A DNA stretch of 32,872 bases. Source: Streptomyces sp. NRRL F-4489. Its GTDB lineage: Bacteria; Actinomycetota; Actinomycetes; Streptomycetales; Streptomycetaceae. Where the stretch lies: assembly GCF_001509485.1 (NCBI RefSeq), contig NZ_LLZI01000269.1, positions 1 to 32,872 of the forward strand. The letters run 5' to 3'. The notes beneath the pieces were generated by a model, which worked only from the letters and a program-made list of their open reading frames with translations, searched no databases and was not told the DNA's origin. Both the position numbers and the translations under genes were made by a program. Below are positions 8,708-17,687 of the stretch, piece after piece. Numbering within the stretch: position 1 is the stretch's first letter; the number at the start of each line of letters is the position of its first letter.

Positions 8708-9484
8708 TCAGCCGAAGCGGCCGGAGATGTAGTCCTCGGTGGCCTGGACCGACGGGTTGGAGAAGATCCGCTCGGTGTCGTCGATCTCGATCAGCTTGCC
8801 GGGCTTGCCGACCGCCGCGAGGTTGAAGAACGCGGTGCGGTCCGAGACCCGCGCGGCCTGCTGCATGTTGTGGGTGACGATGACGATGGTGAAGCGCTCC
8901 TTCAGCTCCCCGATGAGGTCCTCGATGGCGAGGGTGGAGATCGGGTCGAGCGCCGAGCAGGGCTCGTCCATCAGCAGCACCTGCGGTTCGACGGCGATGG
9001 CGCGGGCGATGCACAGCCGCTGCTGCTGGCCGCCGGAGAGGCCGGAGCCGGGCTTGTTGAGCCGGTCCTTGACCTCGTTCCAGAGGTTGGCGCCGCGCAG
9101 CGACTTCTCGACGATGTCCGCCAGGCGGCTCTTCTTGTACGTGCCGTTGAGCCGCAGACCGGCCGCGACATTGTCGAAGATCGACATGGTGGGGAACGGG
9201 TTCGGGCGCTGGAAGACCATGCCGACGGTGCGGCGGACCGCGACCGGGTCGACGCCGGGGCCGTAGAGGTCCTCGGAGTCCAGCATCACCTTGCCCTCGA
9301 CGCGGCCGCCGGGGGTGACCTCGTGCATGCGGTTCAGGGTGCGCAGGAAGGTCGACTTGCCGCAGCCGGACGGGCCGATGAAGGCGGTCACCGAGCGCGG
9401 CTCGATGCTCATGGAGATGTCGTCGATGGCCTTGTGGGCGCCGTAGTACGCGTTCAGGCCGCTGACGTCGATTCGCTTGGCCAT
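8708..9484 (-). CDS. pstB: phosphate ABC transporter ATP-binding protein PstB
   Basis: ATPase of the high-affinity phosphate importer, 258 residues, the normal length. Visible motifs are Walker [10 protein letters not shown], the Q-loop region ([17 protein letters not shown], typical of PstB), the signature [14 protein letters not shown], Walker [14 protein letters not shown] and the switch His in VTHNMQQA. It is the last gene of the pstSCAB operon, 33 bases after pstA, with a poor Shine-Dalgarno. Confidence 0.97.
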   Translation of the reverse strand: MAKRIDVSGLNAYYGAHKAIDDISMSIEPRSVTAFIGPSGCGKSTFLRTLNRMHEVTPGGRVEGKVMLDSEDLYGPGVDPVAVRRTVGMVFQRPNPFPTMSIFDNVAAGLRLNGTYKKSRLADIVEKSLRGANLWNEVKDRLNKPGSGLSGGQQQRLCIARAIAVEPQVLLMDEPCSALDPISTLAIEDLIGELKERFTIVIVTHNMQQAARVSDRTAFFNLAAVGKPGKLIEIDDTERIFSNPSVQATEDYISGRFG

Positions 9485-9517
9485 GGGATCACTGCTTTCT
9501 TTCTGCCGACGGCTCGG

Positions 9518-10591
9518 TCAGCGGCGGGTCGCGGGGGCCTTCCAGCGGGCGATGCCGCGGGCCAGGAGGTTCAGGACCATGACGAAGGCGATCAGCACGA
9601 GTGCCGCGGCCCAGGCCCGGTCGTAGGAGGCGTCGGAGCCCTGCTGCCACTGCTGGAAGACGTAGAGCGGCAGGGACTGCTGGGCGCCGTCGAAGGGGTT
9701 GTTGTTGATCGTCTTGGCGCCCCAGACCAGCAGCAGCACCGGGGCGGTCTCGCCGGTGATGCGGGCGACGGCGAGCATCACGCCGGTGGTGATGCCGCCG
9801 AGCGAGGTGGGCAGGACGATCCGGAGGATGGTGCGCCACTTCGGGACGCCGAGGGCCAGCGACGCCTCGCGCAGCTCGTTCGGGACGAGCTTGAGCATCT
9901 CCTCGGTGGAGCGGACCACCACCGGCATCATCAGGATCGCCAGCGCCATCGCCCCGGCGAAGCCGGACGGGCCGAAGCCGAGGATCAGGATCCACACCGA
10001 CAGCACGAACAGGCCGGCGACGATCGAGGGGATGCCGGTCATCACGTCGACGAAGAAGGTGACGGTCCGGGCGAGCCGGCCGCGGCCGTACTCGACGAGG
10101 TAGATCGCGGTCAGCAGGCCGAGCGGGGCGGCGATCAGGGCCGCCAGCCCGACCTGCTCCAGGGTGCCGATGATCGCGTGGTAGACGCCGCCGCCGGGCA
10201 TCGCGTCCGGCAGCGTGCCCATCGAATGGGACAGGAAGTAGCCGTCCAGGACCTTGCTGCCGCGGGCCGCGGTCTCCCACAGCAGCGAGGCGAGCGGCAC
10301 CACGGCGAGCAGGAAGGCGGTCCACACGGCGCTGGTGGCCAGCCGGTCCTTGGCCTGCCGGACGCCCTCCACGGCCGCGGTCAGCGCGAACGTGGCGGCG
10401 ACGAAGAGCAGCGCGGCCAGCAGGCCCCACTGGACGGCGGAGTCCAGGCCGGCGGCCAGCCCGGTGCCGCAGCCGGCGGCGAGGGCGGCGGCGGCCAGGG
10501 CCGGCAGCGTCCAGCGCGGGAGCTTGGACTTGGTGAGCGCGAGCGGGGTGCGCGGCTCGGCGACCTTGCGGTGGCTGGTGGCGACGCTCAT
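9518..10591 (-). CDS. pstA: phosphate ABC transporter permease PstA
   Basis: Membrane permease of 357 residues. Two or three hydrophobic helices lie in the N-terminal 150 residues. The ABC permease domain follows, with the EAA-like loop (ELREASLALGVPKWRTILRI) that contacts PstB. The open frame runs upstream to 12892 only because of high GC. The start is the ATG at 10591, which overlaps the pstC stop (ATGA), so translation is probably coupled. Confidence 0.95.
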   Translation of the reverse strand: MSVATSHRKVAEPRTPLALTKSKLPRWTLPALAAAALAAGCGTGLAAGLDSAVQWGLLAALLFVAATFALTAAVEGVRQAKDRLATSAVWTAFLLAVVPLASLLWETAARGSKVLDGYFLSHSMGTLPDAMPGGGVYHAIIGTLEQVGLAALIAAPLGLLTAIYLVEYGRGRLARTVTFFVDVMTGIPSIVAGLFVLSVWILILGFGPSGFAGAMALAILMMPVVVRSTEEMLKLVPNELREASLALGVPKWRTILRIVLPTSLGGITTGVMLAVARITGETAPVLLLVWGAKTINNNPFDGAQQSLPLYVFQQWQQGSDASYDRAWAAALVLIAFVMVLNLLARGIARWKAPATRR

Positions 10592-11577
10592 GAGTTGGCC
10601 CCCGAGTACTCCTTGCGCCGGGCGATGATCATTCGCGCCGCGCCGTTGACGAGCAGGGTGATCACGAAGAGGACGAGGCCGGAGGCGATCAGGGCGTCCT
10701 GGCCGAAGGTGTCGGCCTCGCTGAACTTCCCGGCGATGTTCTGGGCGAAGGTGCCGCCCCCCGGGTCCAGCAGACTGGCGTTGATCAGGAAGCTCGGGGA
10801 GAGGACGGTGGCGACCGCCATCGTCTCGCCCAGCGCCCGGCCCAGGCCCAGCATGGAGGCGCTGATGACGCCGGAGCGGCCGAAGGGCAGGACCGCCGTC
10901 CGGATCACCTCCCAGCGGGTGGCGCCGAGCGCCAGCGCGGCCTCCTCGTGCATCCGCGGCACCTGGAGGAAGACCTCCCGGCTGACGCTGGTCACGATCG
11001 GCAGCACCATGATCGCCAGCAGGATGCCGACGGTGAACAGCGAGCGGGCGGCCCCGCCGCCGTAGCTGAGGATGCCGGTCCAGCCCAGGACGTCGTTCAG
11101 CCAGCTGTAGAGGCCGCCGAGGTGCGGGACGAGGAAGAGCGCGCCCCACAGGCCGTAGACGATGCTGGGGACGGCGGCGAGCAGGTCGATGACGTAGCCC
11201 AGCGGCGAGGCGAGCCTGCGGGGCGCGTAGTGCGAGATGAACAGCGCGATGCCGACCGCGACCGGGACCGCGAGGGCCATCGCGATGACCGAGCTGACGA
11301 CGGTGCCGAAGGCCAGGACCGCGATGCCGAACTTCGGCTCGGTGCCGGTGGCGTTCCAGTCGAGGGTGGTGAGGAAGTTCGCGTGGTCGCCCGAGATGGC
11401 GAGGATCGAGCGGTAGGTGAGGAAGGCCGCGATGGCGGCCATGATCACCAGGAGCGCGATGCCGGAGCCGCGGGAGAGGCCGAGGAAGATCCGGTCGCCG
11501 GGGCGGACCGCCTTGCCGGAGACCGAGCGGGTGGCCGGTGGCGGGGGTGTGTCGGGTATCGAGGTGGTGAGGTCCAT
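10588..11577 (-). CDS. pstC: phosphate ABC transporter permease PstC
   Basis: Membrane permease of 329 residues that pairs with PstA. A cytoplasmic N-terminus of about 40 residues precedes about six hydrophobic helices. The coupling loop is HEEAALALGATRWEVIRTAV. LGRALGETMAVA is typical of PstC. I chose the ATG at 11577 with GGAG just upstream; an in-frame start 48 bases earlier lies in the intergenic region and has no site. Its stop overlaps the pstA start by 4 bases. Confidence 0.95.
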   Translation of the reverse strand: MDLTTSIPDTPPPPATRSVSGKAVRPGDRIFLGLSRGSGIALLVIMAAIAAFLTYRSILAISGDHANFLTTLDWNATGTEPKFGIAVLAFGTVVSSVIAMALAVPVAVGIALFISHYAPRRLASPLGYVIDLLAAVPSIVYGLWGALFLVPHLGGLYSWLNDVLGWTGILSYGGGAARSLFTVGILLAIMVLPIVTSVSREVFLQVPRMHEEAALALGATRWEVIRTAVLPFGRSGVISASMLGLGRALGETMAVATVLSPSFLINASLLDPGGGTFAQNIAGKFSEADTFGQDALIASGLVLFVITLLVNGAARMIIARRKEYSGANS

Positions 11578-11631
11578 GGGTTTCTCCGGTCTGCGGAGCG
11601 AACGGGCTCCTGCGCGGCGGTGCACCGGATG

Positions 11632-11667
11632 GGCGGCGGCCGCGGTGAACGGACCGGGGCCGCCGCC
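11632..11667 (-). terminator. hairpin between pstS and pstC
   Basis: Inverted repeat with 10-bp arms (11632-11641 and 11658-11667) and a 16-base loop, inside the 96-base pstS-pstC gap. A hairpin here could end some transcripts or protect the pstS message, giving more binding protein than permease. That role is inference from common practice in binding-protein operons. Confidence 0.55.
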
Positions 11668-11673
11668 GCGGGG

Positions 11674-12801
11674 TCAGGAGAGCGTGGCGACGGTCTTGCG
11701 GACCTTGTCGGCGATCTCGGTGGGGAGCGGGGCGTAGCCGAGGGCCTTGAGGGCGTCCTGGCCGTCCTTGCCGGAGATGTAGGTGAGGAAGGACTTGGCG
11801 GCCGGCAGGGTCTCGGCCTTGTTGCCCTTGTCGCAGGCGATCTCGTACGTGACCAGGGTGATCGGGTAGGCGCCGTCGGCCTTGGTGGTGTAGTTGAGCT
11901 TCAGCGCCAGGTCGCTGCCCTGGCCGGCCGGCTGGGCCTCGGCGATCGCCTTGGAGGCGTTGTCGACGGTGGCCTCGACGGGGGCCTTCGCGCCGGTGTC
12001 GATCTTGACGGTGGGGATCTTCCCGGAGGCCGCGTAGGACAGCTCGAAGTACGAGATCGCGCCGGAGGTCTGCTTGACCTGCGAGGAGACGCCGGCCGAA
12101 CCGGACGCCGCCTGGCCGCCGGCGCCCTCCCACTTCTTGGCCGGCTCGTGCTTCCAGGCGCCGCCGGAGGCCGCCTTGAGGTACTTGGTGAAGTTGTCGG
12201 TGGTGCCGGAGTCGTCGGAGCGGTGGAACGCCTGGATCTTGAGGTCCGGGAGCTTGGCGGACGGGTTGAGCTTCTTGATCGCGGCGTCGTTCCAGTTGGT
12301 GATCTGCGAGTCGAAGATCTTCGCCAGCGTGGGCGCGTCGAGGACCAGGCCGTCCACGCCGGGGACGTTGTAGCCGACCGCGATCGGGCCGCCGACCATC
12401 GGCAGGTCGATCGCCTGGCCGCCCTTGCAGACCGCCTTGGACTTGGTGATCTCCTCCGGCTTGAGCGGGGAGTCGGAGCCGGCGAACGCGGTCTGGCCCT
12501 GGAGGAAGGTGGTCACGCCGGCGCCGGAGCCGGTGGGCTGGTAGTTGATCTCGGTGCCCTGGCAGGCGCCCGCGTAATTCTGCACCCAGACGTCCATGGC
12601 GTTCTTCTGCGCGGACGAACCGGAGGCGAGCAGCTTGCCCTTGCCGTCGCACTTGATGTTCGCGGCCTTGGCGGAGCTGCCGGCGCCGCCGCCGCTGCCG
12701 CTGGTGTTGTCGGAGCCGCACGCGGAGAGGGCCAGGGCACCGGAGACGGCGAGAGCGCCAACGGCGAGGGCGCGAACCCGGTTCTTGCGCTGAAGCTTCA
12801 C
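11674..12801 (-). CDS. pstS: phosphate-binding lipoprotein PstS
   Basis: Extracellular phosphate-binding component of 375 residues. The signal peptide ends in a lipobox, LSAC (25-28), followed by a Gly/Ser linker. Phosphate-contact segments are LLASGSSAQKNAM, PTGSGAGVTTF and TAFAGSDSPLK. SDDSGTTDNF in the middle is also typical. The GTG start has AGGAAGGAA nine bases upstream. It leads the pstSCAB operon and is preceded by a PHO box, so it should be induced by PhoP at low phosphate. Confidence 0.97.
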   Translation of the reverse strand: MKLQRKNRVRALAVGALAVSGALALSACGSDNTSGSGGGAGSSAKAANIKCDGKGKLLASGSSAQKNAMDVWVQNYAGACQGTEINYQPTGSGAGVTTFLQGQTAFAGSDSPLKPEEITKSKAVCKGGQAIDLPMVGGPIAVGYNVPGVDGLVLDAPTLAKIFDSQITNWNDAAIKKLNPSAKLPDLKIQAFHRSDDSGTTDNFTKYLKAASGGAWKHEPAKKWEGAGGQAASGSAGVSSQVKQTSGAISYFELSYAASGKIPTVKIDTGAKAPVEATVDNASKAIAEAQPAGQGSDLALKLNYTTKADGAYPITLVTYEIACDKGNKAETLPAAKSFLTYISGKDGQDALKALGYAPLPTEIADKVRKTVATLS

Positions 12802-12903
12802 TGTCGAGAGTTCCTTCCTGGGCGCGCGCCGGTCCTCGGCGTGCGGCGGGTGACGGGATGGCGGGGCCGGTGTGCTCCGGCGTTCCGCGCACTCGGTACG
12901 GCC

Positions 12904-12963
12904 GAAATTAGGCAGATCAGGTGAAGCGGCCGATGGAGCGGGGTGAACGCACGGTGAACCTCG
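12904..12963 (-). promoter_or_regulatory. PHO box and -10 of the pstSCAB promoter
   Basis: Read on the minus strand, GTTCACC-like units recur every 11 bases. Their plus-strand starts are 12953 (GGTGAAC), 12942 (GGTGAAC), 12931 (CGATGGA, degenerate) and 12920 (GGTGAAG). This is the 11-nt direct-repeat architecture of Streptomyces PhoP boxes. A -10-like TAATTT follows at 12909-12904, so the box takes the place of a -35. The promoter lies about 100 bases before the pstS GTG. Confidence 0.9.
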
Positions 12964-13057
12964 GCCGTCGGGTGTGGGCGCCGGGGGCGCCGGAGCGCGC
13001 GGTTCCGGCGGCCGTCCGCCGCCCGCCGCCGCGAAACGGCCCGTCGCCCTGTCGAAT

Positions 13058-13073
13058 TACCGGCCGGTATGGC
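13058..13073 (+). promoter_or_regulatory. palindrome overlapping a possible -10
   Basis: TACCGGCCGGTA (13058-13069) is a perfect 12-bp palindrome whose last bases begin TATGGC, a possible -10, about 55 bases before the NlpC/P60 start. It may be an operator or merely part of the promoter. Confidence 0.35.
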
Positions 13074-13127
13074 AGCATCCGCGCGAAGACGCGCACGAAA
13101 CGGTGCGGAACGACCGGAGGTGACTCG

Positions 13128-14264
13128 GTGGGGAGCCAGGGGGCACGGCAGGGCGTTCGGGACACGGGCGAGGGGCGGGGCGTACGGGGCGGGCGCGGCG
13201 TGGGAGGTGTACGGGGCGGCAGGCTGGCGGTCTGCACCGCGGTCGTGCTGTGCGCGACCGGGCTGCTGGGCGGGACGGCGACGGCGGCGCAGCGGAGCCC
13301 GGACCCCGGGGACGACGCGCGCCACCTGGAGCAGGTGCGCAAGGAGATCGAGGGCCTCTACCGCACCGCCGAGCGGGCCACCGACGCGTACAACGCCGCC
13401 GAGGAGCAGGTTCAGCTCCAGCAGAAGAAGATCGTCGAGCTGGCCCGCACGATCGACGGGGCGCAGCAGCGGCTGGCCGCGCTCAAGCGCCGGGCCGGCG
13501 CGCTGGCCAGCGCCCAGTACCGCACCGGCGGCATCCCGCCCGAGGCGCAACTGGTGCTCAGCAAAGACCCGGAGGCGTTTCTCGCCAACGTCGATCTGGT
13601 CCGCAAGGGCCAGCAGGCGGTCAAGGGCGTGATCAGCCAACTCACGCATCTGAAAACGGACTTGGAGGGCTACGCCCAGGACGCCAGCCACCGCTGGGAG
13701 CAGCTGGAGGCCAACCGCAAGAAGAAGGACGCCGCGCGAAAGGAGATCAACGACAAGATCGACGCGGCGAAAACACTGGAATCCCGGCTGGCCGCCAAGG
13801 AAAAGGACCGGCTGCGGAAACTGGAGGACGACCAGGCGCTGCTCGCCCAGCAGAAATGGCTGGATTCCGGCGTCCTGGCGGAGATCACCGGGAAAGCCTC
13901 CGAGCAGGGCAGGAAGGCGATCGCGTACGCCACCTCGCAGATCGGCAAGGATTACGTCTGGGGCGCGACCGGCCCGGACACCTTCGACTGCTCCGGACTG
14001 ACCCTGCGGGCCTGGCGGGCCGCCGGCCGGACGATTCCGCGCACCTCGCAGGAGCAGTGGGCCCAGCTGCCCCGGGTCGCGCTCCGGGACATGCGCCCCG
14101 GCGACCTCGTCATCTACTTCTCCGACGCCAGCCATGTCGGGATGTATCTGGGCGACGGCGCGATCGTGCACGCCCCGCGCCCGGGGCGGCAGGTGACGAT
14201 CACGGGGGCCGGCACGATGCCGATCCTGGGGGTGGTCCGGCCGGACGGGGAGCGGGCCGGGTGA
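13128..14264 (+). CDS. secreted NlpC/P60 endopeptidase with N-terminal coiled coil
   Basis: Peptidoglycan endopeptidase of 378 residues, resembling RipA/RPF-associated hydrolases. A long Arg/Gly-rich n-region precedes the hydrophobic core (33-50), with likely cleavage near ATAA-Q (55). Residues about 62-245 are a charged helical coiled coil. The catalytic NlpC/P60 domain (about 262-372) has C288 in FDCSGL, H336 in SHVGMYLG and H348 in IVHAP. The GTG start is fixed by a full anti-16S match, GGAGGTGA at 13116-13123. It is divergent from pstS, but has no visible PHO box in its own orientation. Confidence 0.92.
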   Translation: MGSQGARQGVRDTGEGRGVRGGRGVGGVRGGRLAVCTAVVLCATGLLGGTATAAQRSPDPGDDARHLEQVRKEIEGLYRTAERATDAYNAAEEQVQLQQKKIVELARTIDGAQQRLAALKRRAGALASAQYRTGGIPPEAQLVLSKDPEAFLANVDLVRKGQQAVKGVISQLTHLKTDLEGYAQDASHRWEQLEANRKKKDAARKEINDKIDAAKTLESRLAAKEKDRLRKLEDDQALLAQQKWLDSGVLAEITGKASEQGRKAIAYATSQIGKDYVWGATGPDTFDCSGLTLRAWRAAGRTIPRTSQEQWAQLPRVALRDMRPGDLVIYFSDASHVGMYLGDGAIVHAPRPGRQVTITGAGTMPILGVVRPDGERAG

Positions 14265-14689
14265 CCCGGGGGCGACAGGCGGTTTGCGGGGGTGGGGCGG
14301 CGCCGGGGAGCGATTCCGGCCAGGGGCGCGATTCCGGACACATTCCTGAGGGATTGCGGAGCTTTCCGGCGGGGCGCGCCGAGGCGAAATCGGCGCGCCG
14401 GAAACATGCCTTTCCGTGACGCACCGGTAGCGGAATGCGCCGCGCCGGGGTGATGTTCGTCATTCCCGCCGCCGAACGTCCCAGGTGAAATGGCCTACCT
14501 GCCCTGGCATATGACGAACGCCGCGTGCCAAAGGTCATTCCGCGCCCCGCCGTGGTGACGCTATGGTCGCCCTTCGGAAGCCCGGTACCGCCCCGATCGA
14601 CCGACCGACGAGCGGAGGTCGCGCCGGGCACGGCGGTGTGCCGGTCGGCACCCGCCGCACCCCTCGGGGGGAGGGAAGGAAGCAGACCC
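14265..14689. promoter_or_regulatory. intergenic region before the PP2C gene
   Basis: No gene is evident. The region holds the hairpin listed separately (14373-14399), a long-range 9-bp inverted repeat GTTCGTCAT/ATGACGAAC (14455-14463 and 14511-14519), and a smaller nested CAGGT/ACCTG dyad (14482-14501). A -10-like TATGGT at 14561-14566 may drive the PP2C gene. Confidence 0.4.
14373..14399 (+). terminator. terminator after the NlpC/P60 gene
   Basis: Perfect 10-bp inverted repeat (GGCGCGCCGA and its complement) with a 7-base loop, 108 bases after the stop. Flanking TTTCCGG and CCGGAAA can extend or compete with the stem. Confidence 0.6.
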
Positions 14690-16333
14690 ATGCCCGTACC
14701 CGTACCGCGTCCGCGGACGGCCGTGCTGCCGCACCAGGCAGGACCGGTGGACCACGGCCGCGCGGAGACCGCCCGCCCGGCCGCCGCCGGCCCGTCGGCG
14801 CACGGGGGCTGCCCCGGGGCGTCCGGTGCGCCGCACGGCGCGCCCGCGCCGCTGCCCCGCGACCTCCCGGAGGCCCGGCATCCGCAGCCGCCGGCCGGGC
14901 CGCTGCGGCCGGCCGACCACCCGGCGCCGGGCGCGGCGCGGGCCGGGCAGGCGCCCGCGTCCGGAGCCGCGTCCTCCGGCCCCGCGTCCGCCTCCGGCCC
15001 TGCGTCCGCCTCCGGCCCCGCGTCCGCCGGAGCCGCGCCTTCCGGGGCCGCGCCTTCCGGAAGCGCGCCCTCCGCCGCGCCCGGAAGCCACGCCCCCGCC
15101 CCGGCCCCCGACCCGCGCACCGACCCCGCCCTCCCGCCGGCCCCCGAGCCGCCCGCCCAGGGCCTGACCCTGCTCCTGATCGGCGAGGACCCCAACAGCC
15201 ACGTCCCGGAGATGTGGGACTGGGCCGGCCGCAAGGTCCGGGTGCGTACCGCCCGCAATCTCACCGAGGCCGAGCGGCTGCTCACCCACGACGTCGACTG
15301 CATCCTGCTCGACCTCACGCCCGCCGAGCCGGCCGCCCGCGACGCCCGCGCGGCCGCCCCCGGCGACGAGCTGGCCGCCCTGCGGGCCGTCCTGCGCATG
15401 GCGCCCGGCCAGGCCGTCCTCGTCCTGACCTGCGAGACCGACGCCGAGCGGGCCGCCGAGGCGGTGCGGGTCGGCGCCCAGGACTACCTCTTCCGCGACG
15501 AGCTGGACGGCAAGGTGCTCAGCCGCGCGGTCCGCTACGCCGTGGAACGCAAGCGCGCCGACCTCGCCCAGCGCCAGCTCACCGAGTCCCGGCTGCGCGC
15601 CCAGGAGAACGCCCGCCTGGAGCGCGGTCTGCTGCCCACCCCGCTGCTGGACGGTTCCGAACTCCGCTTCGCGGCCTGCTACCGCCCCGGCCGCAGCCGC
15701 GCCCTGCTCGGCGGCGACTTCTACGACACCGTCCGGACCAGCGACGGCACCGTGCACGCGATGATCGGCGACGTCTGCGGCCACGGCCCCGACGAGGCCG
15801 CGCTCGGCGTCGAACTCCGCATCGCCTGGCGCGCGCTGACCTTCGCCGGGCTCTACGGGGACGAGCTGCTGGCCACGCTCCAGAAGGTGCTGGAGCACGA
15901 ACGCGCCGACGACGAGATCTTCGCGACGCTGTGCACCGTCGACATCTCCGAGGACGGCCGCCGCGCCGGGGTGTGCCTGGCCGGCCACCCCGCCCCGCTG
16001 CTGGCCCGCCCCGGGGAGCGCCCGGACCTGCTGCCGTACGAGTACGGCGGGCCGGCGCTCGGCCTGCTGCCGGAGGCCCGCTGGCCGCGCCACCAGGTGG
16101 AGCTGGGCGACGCCTGGAGCCTGCTGATGTACACGGACGGCCTGATCGAGGGCCGGATCGGCGAGGGCAACCAGCGGCTGGGCCAGGAGGGGATGACCGC
16201 GCTGGTCGCCCGCCAGATGGCCGAGGGCCTGCGCGGCGAGGACCTGCTGGAGGCGTCGGTCCGCGAGGTCCGCGCCCTCAACGGCGGCGAACTGACCGAC
16301 GACGTGGCGGTCCTGCTACTGGACCGCAGCTAG
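14690..16333 (+). CDS. receiver-like / PP2C (SpoIIE-type) serine phosphatase
   Basis: Signalling phosphatase of 547 residues. Residues 1-155 are a disordered Pro/Ala/Ser linker. A CheY-like receiver domain follows (about 158-285) with the acidic pair E166-D167 and possible phospho-acceptor D208 in CILLDL. The usual conserved Lys appears as Arg (R269 in DYLFRD). A helical linker leads to the SpoIIE/RsbU-type PP2C domain (about 310-545), with metal ligands D343 (GGDFYD), D361 with GHG, D483 (YTDG) and D538 (TDDVAVL). Relatives dephosphorylate anti-anti-sigma proteins. No partner kinase or STAS gene is adjacent. I used the ATG at 14690 (GGAAGGAAG in front). The frame opens earlier at 14525 without a ribosome site. 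Confidence 0.88.
   Translation: MPVPVPRPRTAVLPHQAGPVDHGRAETARPAAAGPSAHGGCPGASGAPHGAPAPLPRDLPEARHPQPPAGPLRPADHPAPGAARAGQAPASGAASSGPASASGPASASGPASAGAAPSGAAPSGSAPSAAPGSHAPAPAPDPRTDPALPPAPEPPAQGLTLLLIGEDPNSHVPEMWDWAGRKVRVRTARNLTEAERLLTHDVDCILLDLTPAEPAARDARAAAPGDELAALRAVLRMAPGQAVLVLTCETDAERAAEAVRVGAQDYLFRDELDGKVLSRAVRYAVERKRADLAQRQLTESRLRAQENARLERGLLPTPLLDGSELRFAACYRPGRSRALLGGDFYDTVRTSDGTVHAMIGDVCGHGPDEAALGVELRIAWRALTFAGLYGDELLATLQKVLEHERADDEIFATLCTVDISEDGRRAGVCLAGHPAPLLARPGERPDLLPYEYGGPALGLLPEARWPRHQVELGDAWSLLMYTDGLIEGRIGEGNQRLGQEGMTALVARQMAEGLRGEDLLEASVREVRALNGGELTDDVAVLLLDRS
14965..15075 (+). repeat. 18-bp degenerate tandem repeat in the PP2C linker
   Basis: Repeats of roughly GCGTCCGCCTCCGGCCCC encode ASASGP-type hexapeptides in the disordered N-terminal linker. 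Copy number probably varies between strains. Confidence 0.7.
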
Positions 16334-16370
16334 CGGGGGCCGGGCCGGGGCGTCCTGGCATGACGGGGCC

Positions 16371-16386
16371 GGGCGGAGCGCCGCCC
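16371..16386. terminator. possible terminator between PP2C and DUF2516 genes
   Basis: GGGCGG-AGCG-CCGCCC stem-loop between two convergent genes. It is short, so support is moderate. Confidence 0.4.
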
Positions 16387-16410
16387 GCTCCCAAGCCGCC
16401 GCTCCCGCCG

Positions 16411-16767
16411 TCACCTTCCGCCGTTGTACGGCCCGTACGGCCCGTCCGAGCTGGAGCCGCGGCGGTACGGGCCGCGGCCGCCGCCGGCCACCGCGCGCAG
16501 CGCCGGCCGGACGTCGACGGTGTAGACGATCACCGCGATCACGCCGATGATCGGCAGGAACGACAGCAGCGGCAGCAGGAACAGCAGGGCCGTGGCGGCG
16601 CCGAGGAAGATCAGCCACATCGGCTTGTTCTGCTTGTCGGCCGCGCGGTAGGCGTCCTCGCGGCGGACGGCCGCGTCGATCAGCATCACGGCGGCATACA
16701 CGCCGAGGGCGAGCTGAACCCAGCTCAGAATGCTCTGGAACCCGTAAATCAGCACGCCGTCCACCAC
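16411..16767 (-). CDS. DUF2516 membrane protein
   Basis: Small membrane protein of 118 residues. One hydrophobic helix lies at about 8-30, a polar loop contains RREDAYRAADKQNKP, and a long hydrophobic region spans about 50-83 (probably two helices). The C-terminus is a Gly/Tyr-rich tail (GPYGPYNGGR). The sequence matches my memory of DUF2516, a family restricted to actinobacteria with no known activity. It sits downstream of the HbhA-like and XRE genes, the same order as in mycobacteria. GTG start. Confidence 0.85.
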   Translation of the reverse strand: MVDGVLIYGFQSILSWVQLALGVYAAVMLIDAAVRREDAYRAADKQNKPMWLIFLGAATALLFLLPLLSFLPIIGVIAVIVYTVDVRPALRAVAGGGRGPYRRGSSSDGPYGPYNGGR

Positions 16768-16994
16768 CCGTTAGCCGTTCGGCCAGGAATCTCGGTCCGT
16801 CATCCGGATCTGTCGTCTGGATCTGTCATCTCGGTCTGCGGCCGTCATCGGTCGGTGCGGCCCGCCGCGGCCCACCGTACCCGGACAACGGGCCGGACAC
16901 GTCAGAAGTGCCCGGCCCGTCCGGCCCGTCCTGGAGCGCACCGCTCACGGCGGCTGCTCACCGTTACCGGCGGCTCACCGCCACCGGCGGCGGC

Positions 16995-17654
16995 TCACTT
17001 GGCGGACGACGGCGGGGTGGGCTTCTTCGCCTGGCCCGCGGCGGGCTTGCGCGGCGCGGCCGGCTTCTTCGCCCCGGAGCTCTTCGGCTGGGTCGACGCG
17101 GTGGCCTTGGCCTCCGGGCGCGTCCCGTTGGCCGGCACCGTCCGGGCCCGGCCCCCGGTCTCCGCCGCCCCGCTCGCCGGCGCGCCCTTGGCGTCCGCCC
17201 CGCCCTTCGGCTCCGGGTCCGGCTCGATCGCCACGGCCAGCTCCTCGACCTGCTCGGCGGCGCCGCCCCGCCAGTTCTGCACCGCGCCGCGGCCGCGCTC
17301 GGCCAGCCCGTCGTACGTCTCCCGGGCCTGCACGACCACCTCGGCGGCCCGGCCGACCCCGCGCAGCGCCAGCTCCTGCGCCTGGTCGCGGAACTTCTTC
17401 AGGTCCCCGTCCAGCGAGCCCAGCAGCTCGGTCAGCTTCTCCTGGGCCTCCTTGGCCTGCTTGGTGACCAGGACCTGGAGGTCCTTGGGGTCGGTGCGGA
17501 CCGACTCCAGGGCCTTGGGCGCCTCGGCGCGGATCCGCTCGACCAGCTGCGGCACCTCGCCCAGCTTCTCGGCGGCCAGGTCGGCGGTGCCGGCCAGGGC
17601 GTACAGCGGGGTCGGGTCGGTCAGCGCCTTGCGGACGTCATCGGTGATGGCCAT
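16995..17654 (-). CDS. HbhA-like heparin-binding hemagglutinin homologue
   Basis: Protein of 219 residues with a helical, charged, coiled-coil N-terminal part (about 1-140; PLYALAGTADLAAEKL at 16-31 is typical). A disordered C-terminal tail rich in Lys, Pro and Ala (AKKPAAPRKP, QAKKPTPP) follows. Mycobacterial HbhA has the same plan and binds heparan sulfate through its Lys-rich tail. In Streptomyces a cell-surface or lipid-associated role is more likely than host adhesion. AGGAGG precedes the ATG by 9 bases. It lies 33 bases downstream of the XRE regulator gene and is probably co-transcribed. Confidence 0.82.
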   Translation of the reverse strand: MAITDDVRKALTDPTPLYALAGTADLAAEKLGEVPQLVERIRAEAPKALESVRTDPKDLQVLVTKQAKEAQEKLTELLGSLDGDLKKFRDQAQELALRGVGRAAEVVVQARETYDGLAERGRGAVQNWRGGAAEQVEELAVAIEPDPEPKGGADAKGAPASGAAETGGRARTVPANGTRPEAKATASTQPKSSGAKKPAAPRKPAAGQAKKPTPPSSAK

Positions 17655-17687
17655 GCCGTGGTTCCTCCTGGAAACGTTTCGGGTTGC

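Noticed and set aside
9518..12892. A 1124-codon minus-strand open frame spanning the whole pst region
   Set aside because: Only its last 357 codons are PstA. The rest is an out-of-frame reading of pstC and pstS kept open by high GC content.
13250..14419. Long open frame overlapping the NlpC/P60 gene
   Set aside because: Frame-shifted reading of the same sequence; lacks the catalytic motifs found in the true frame.
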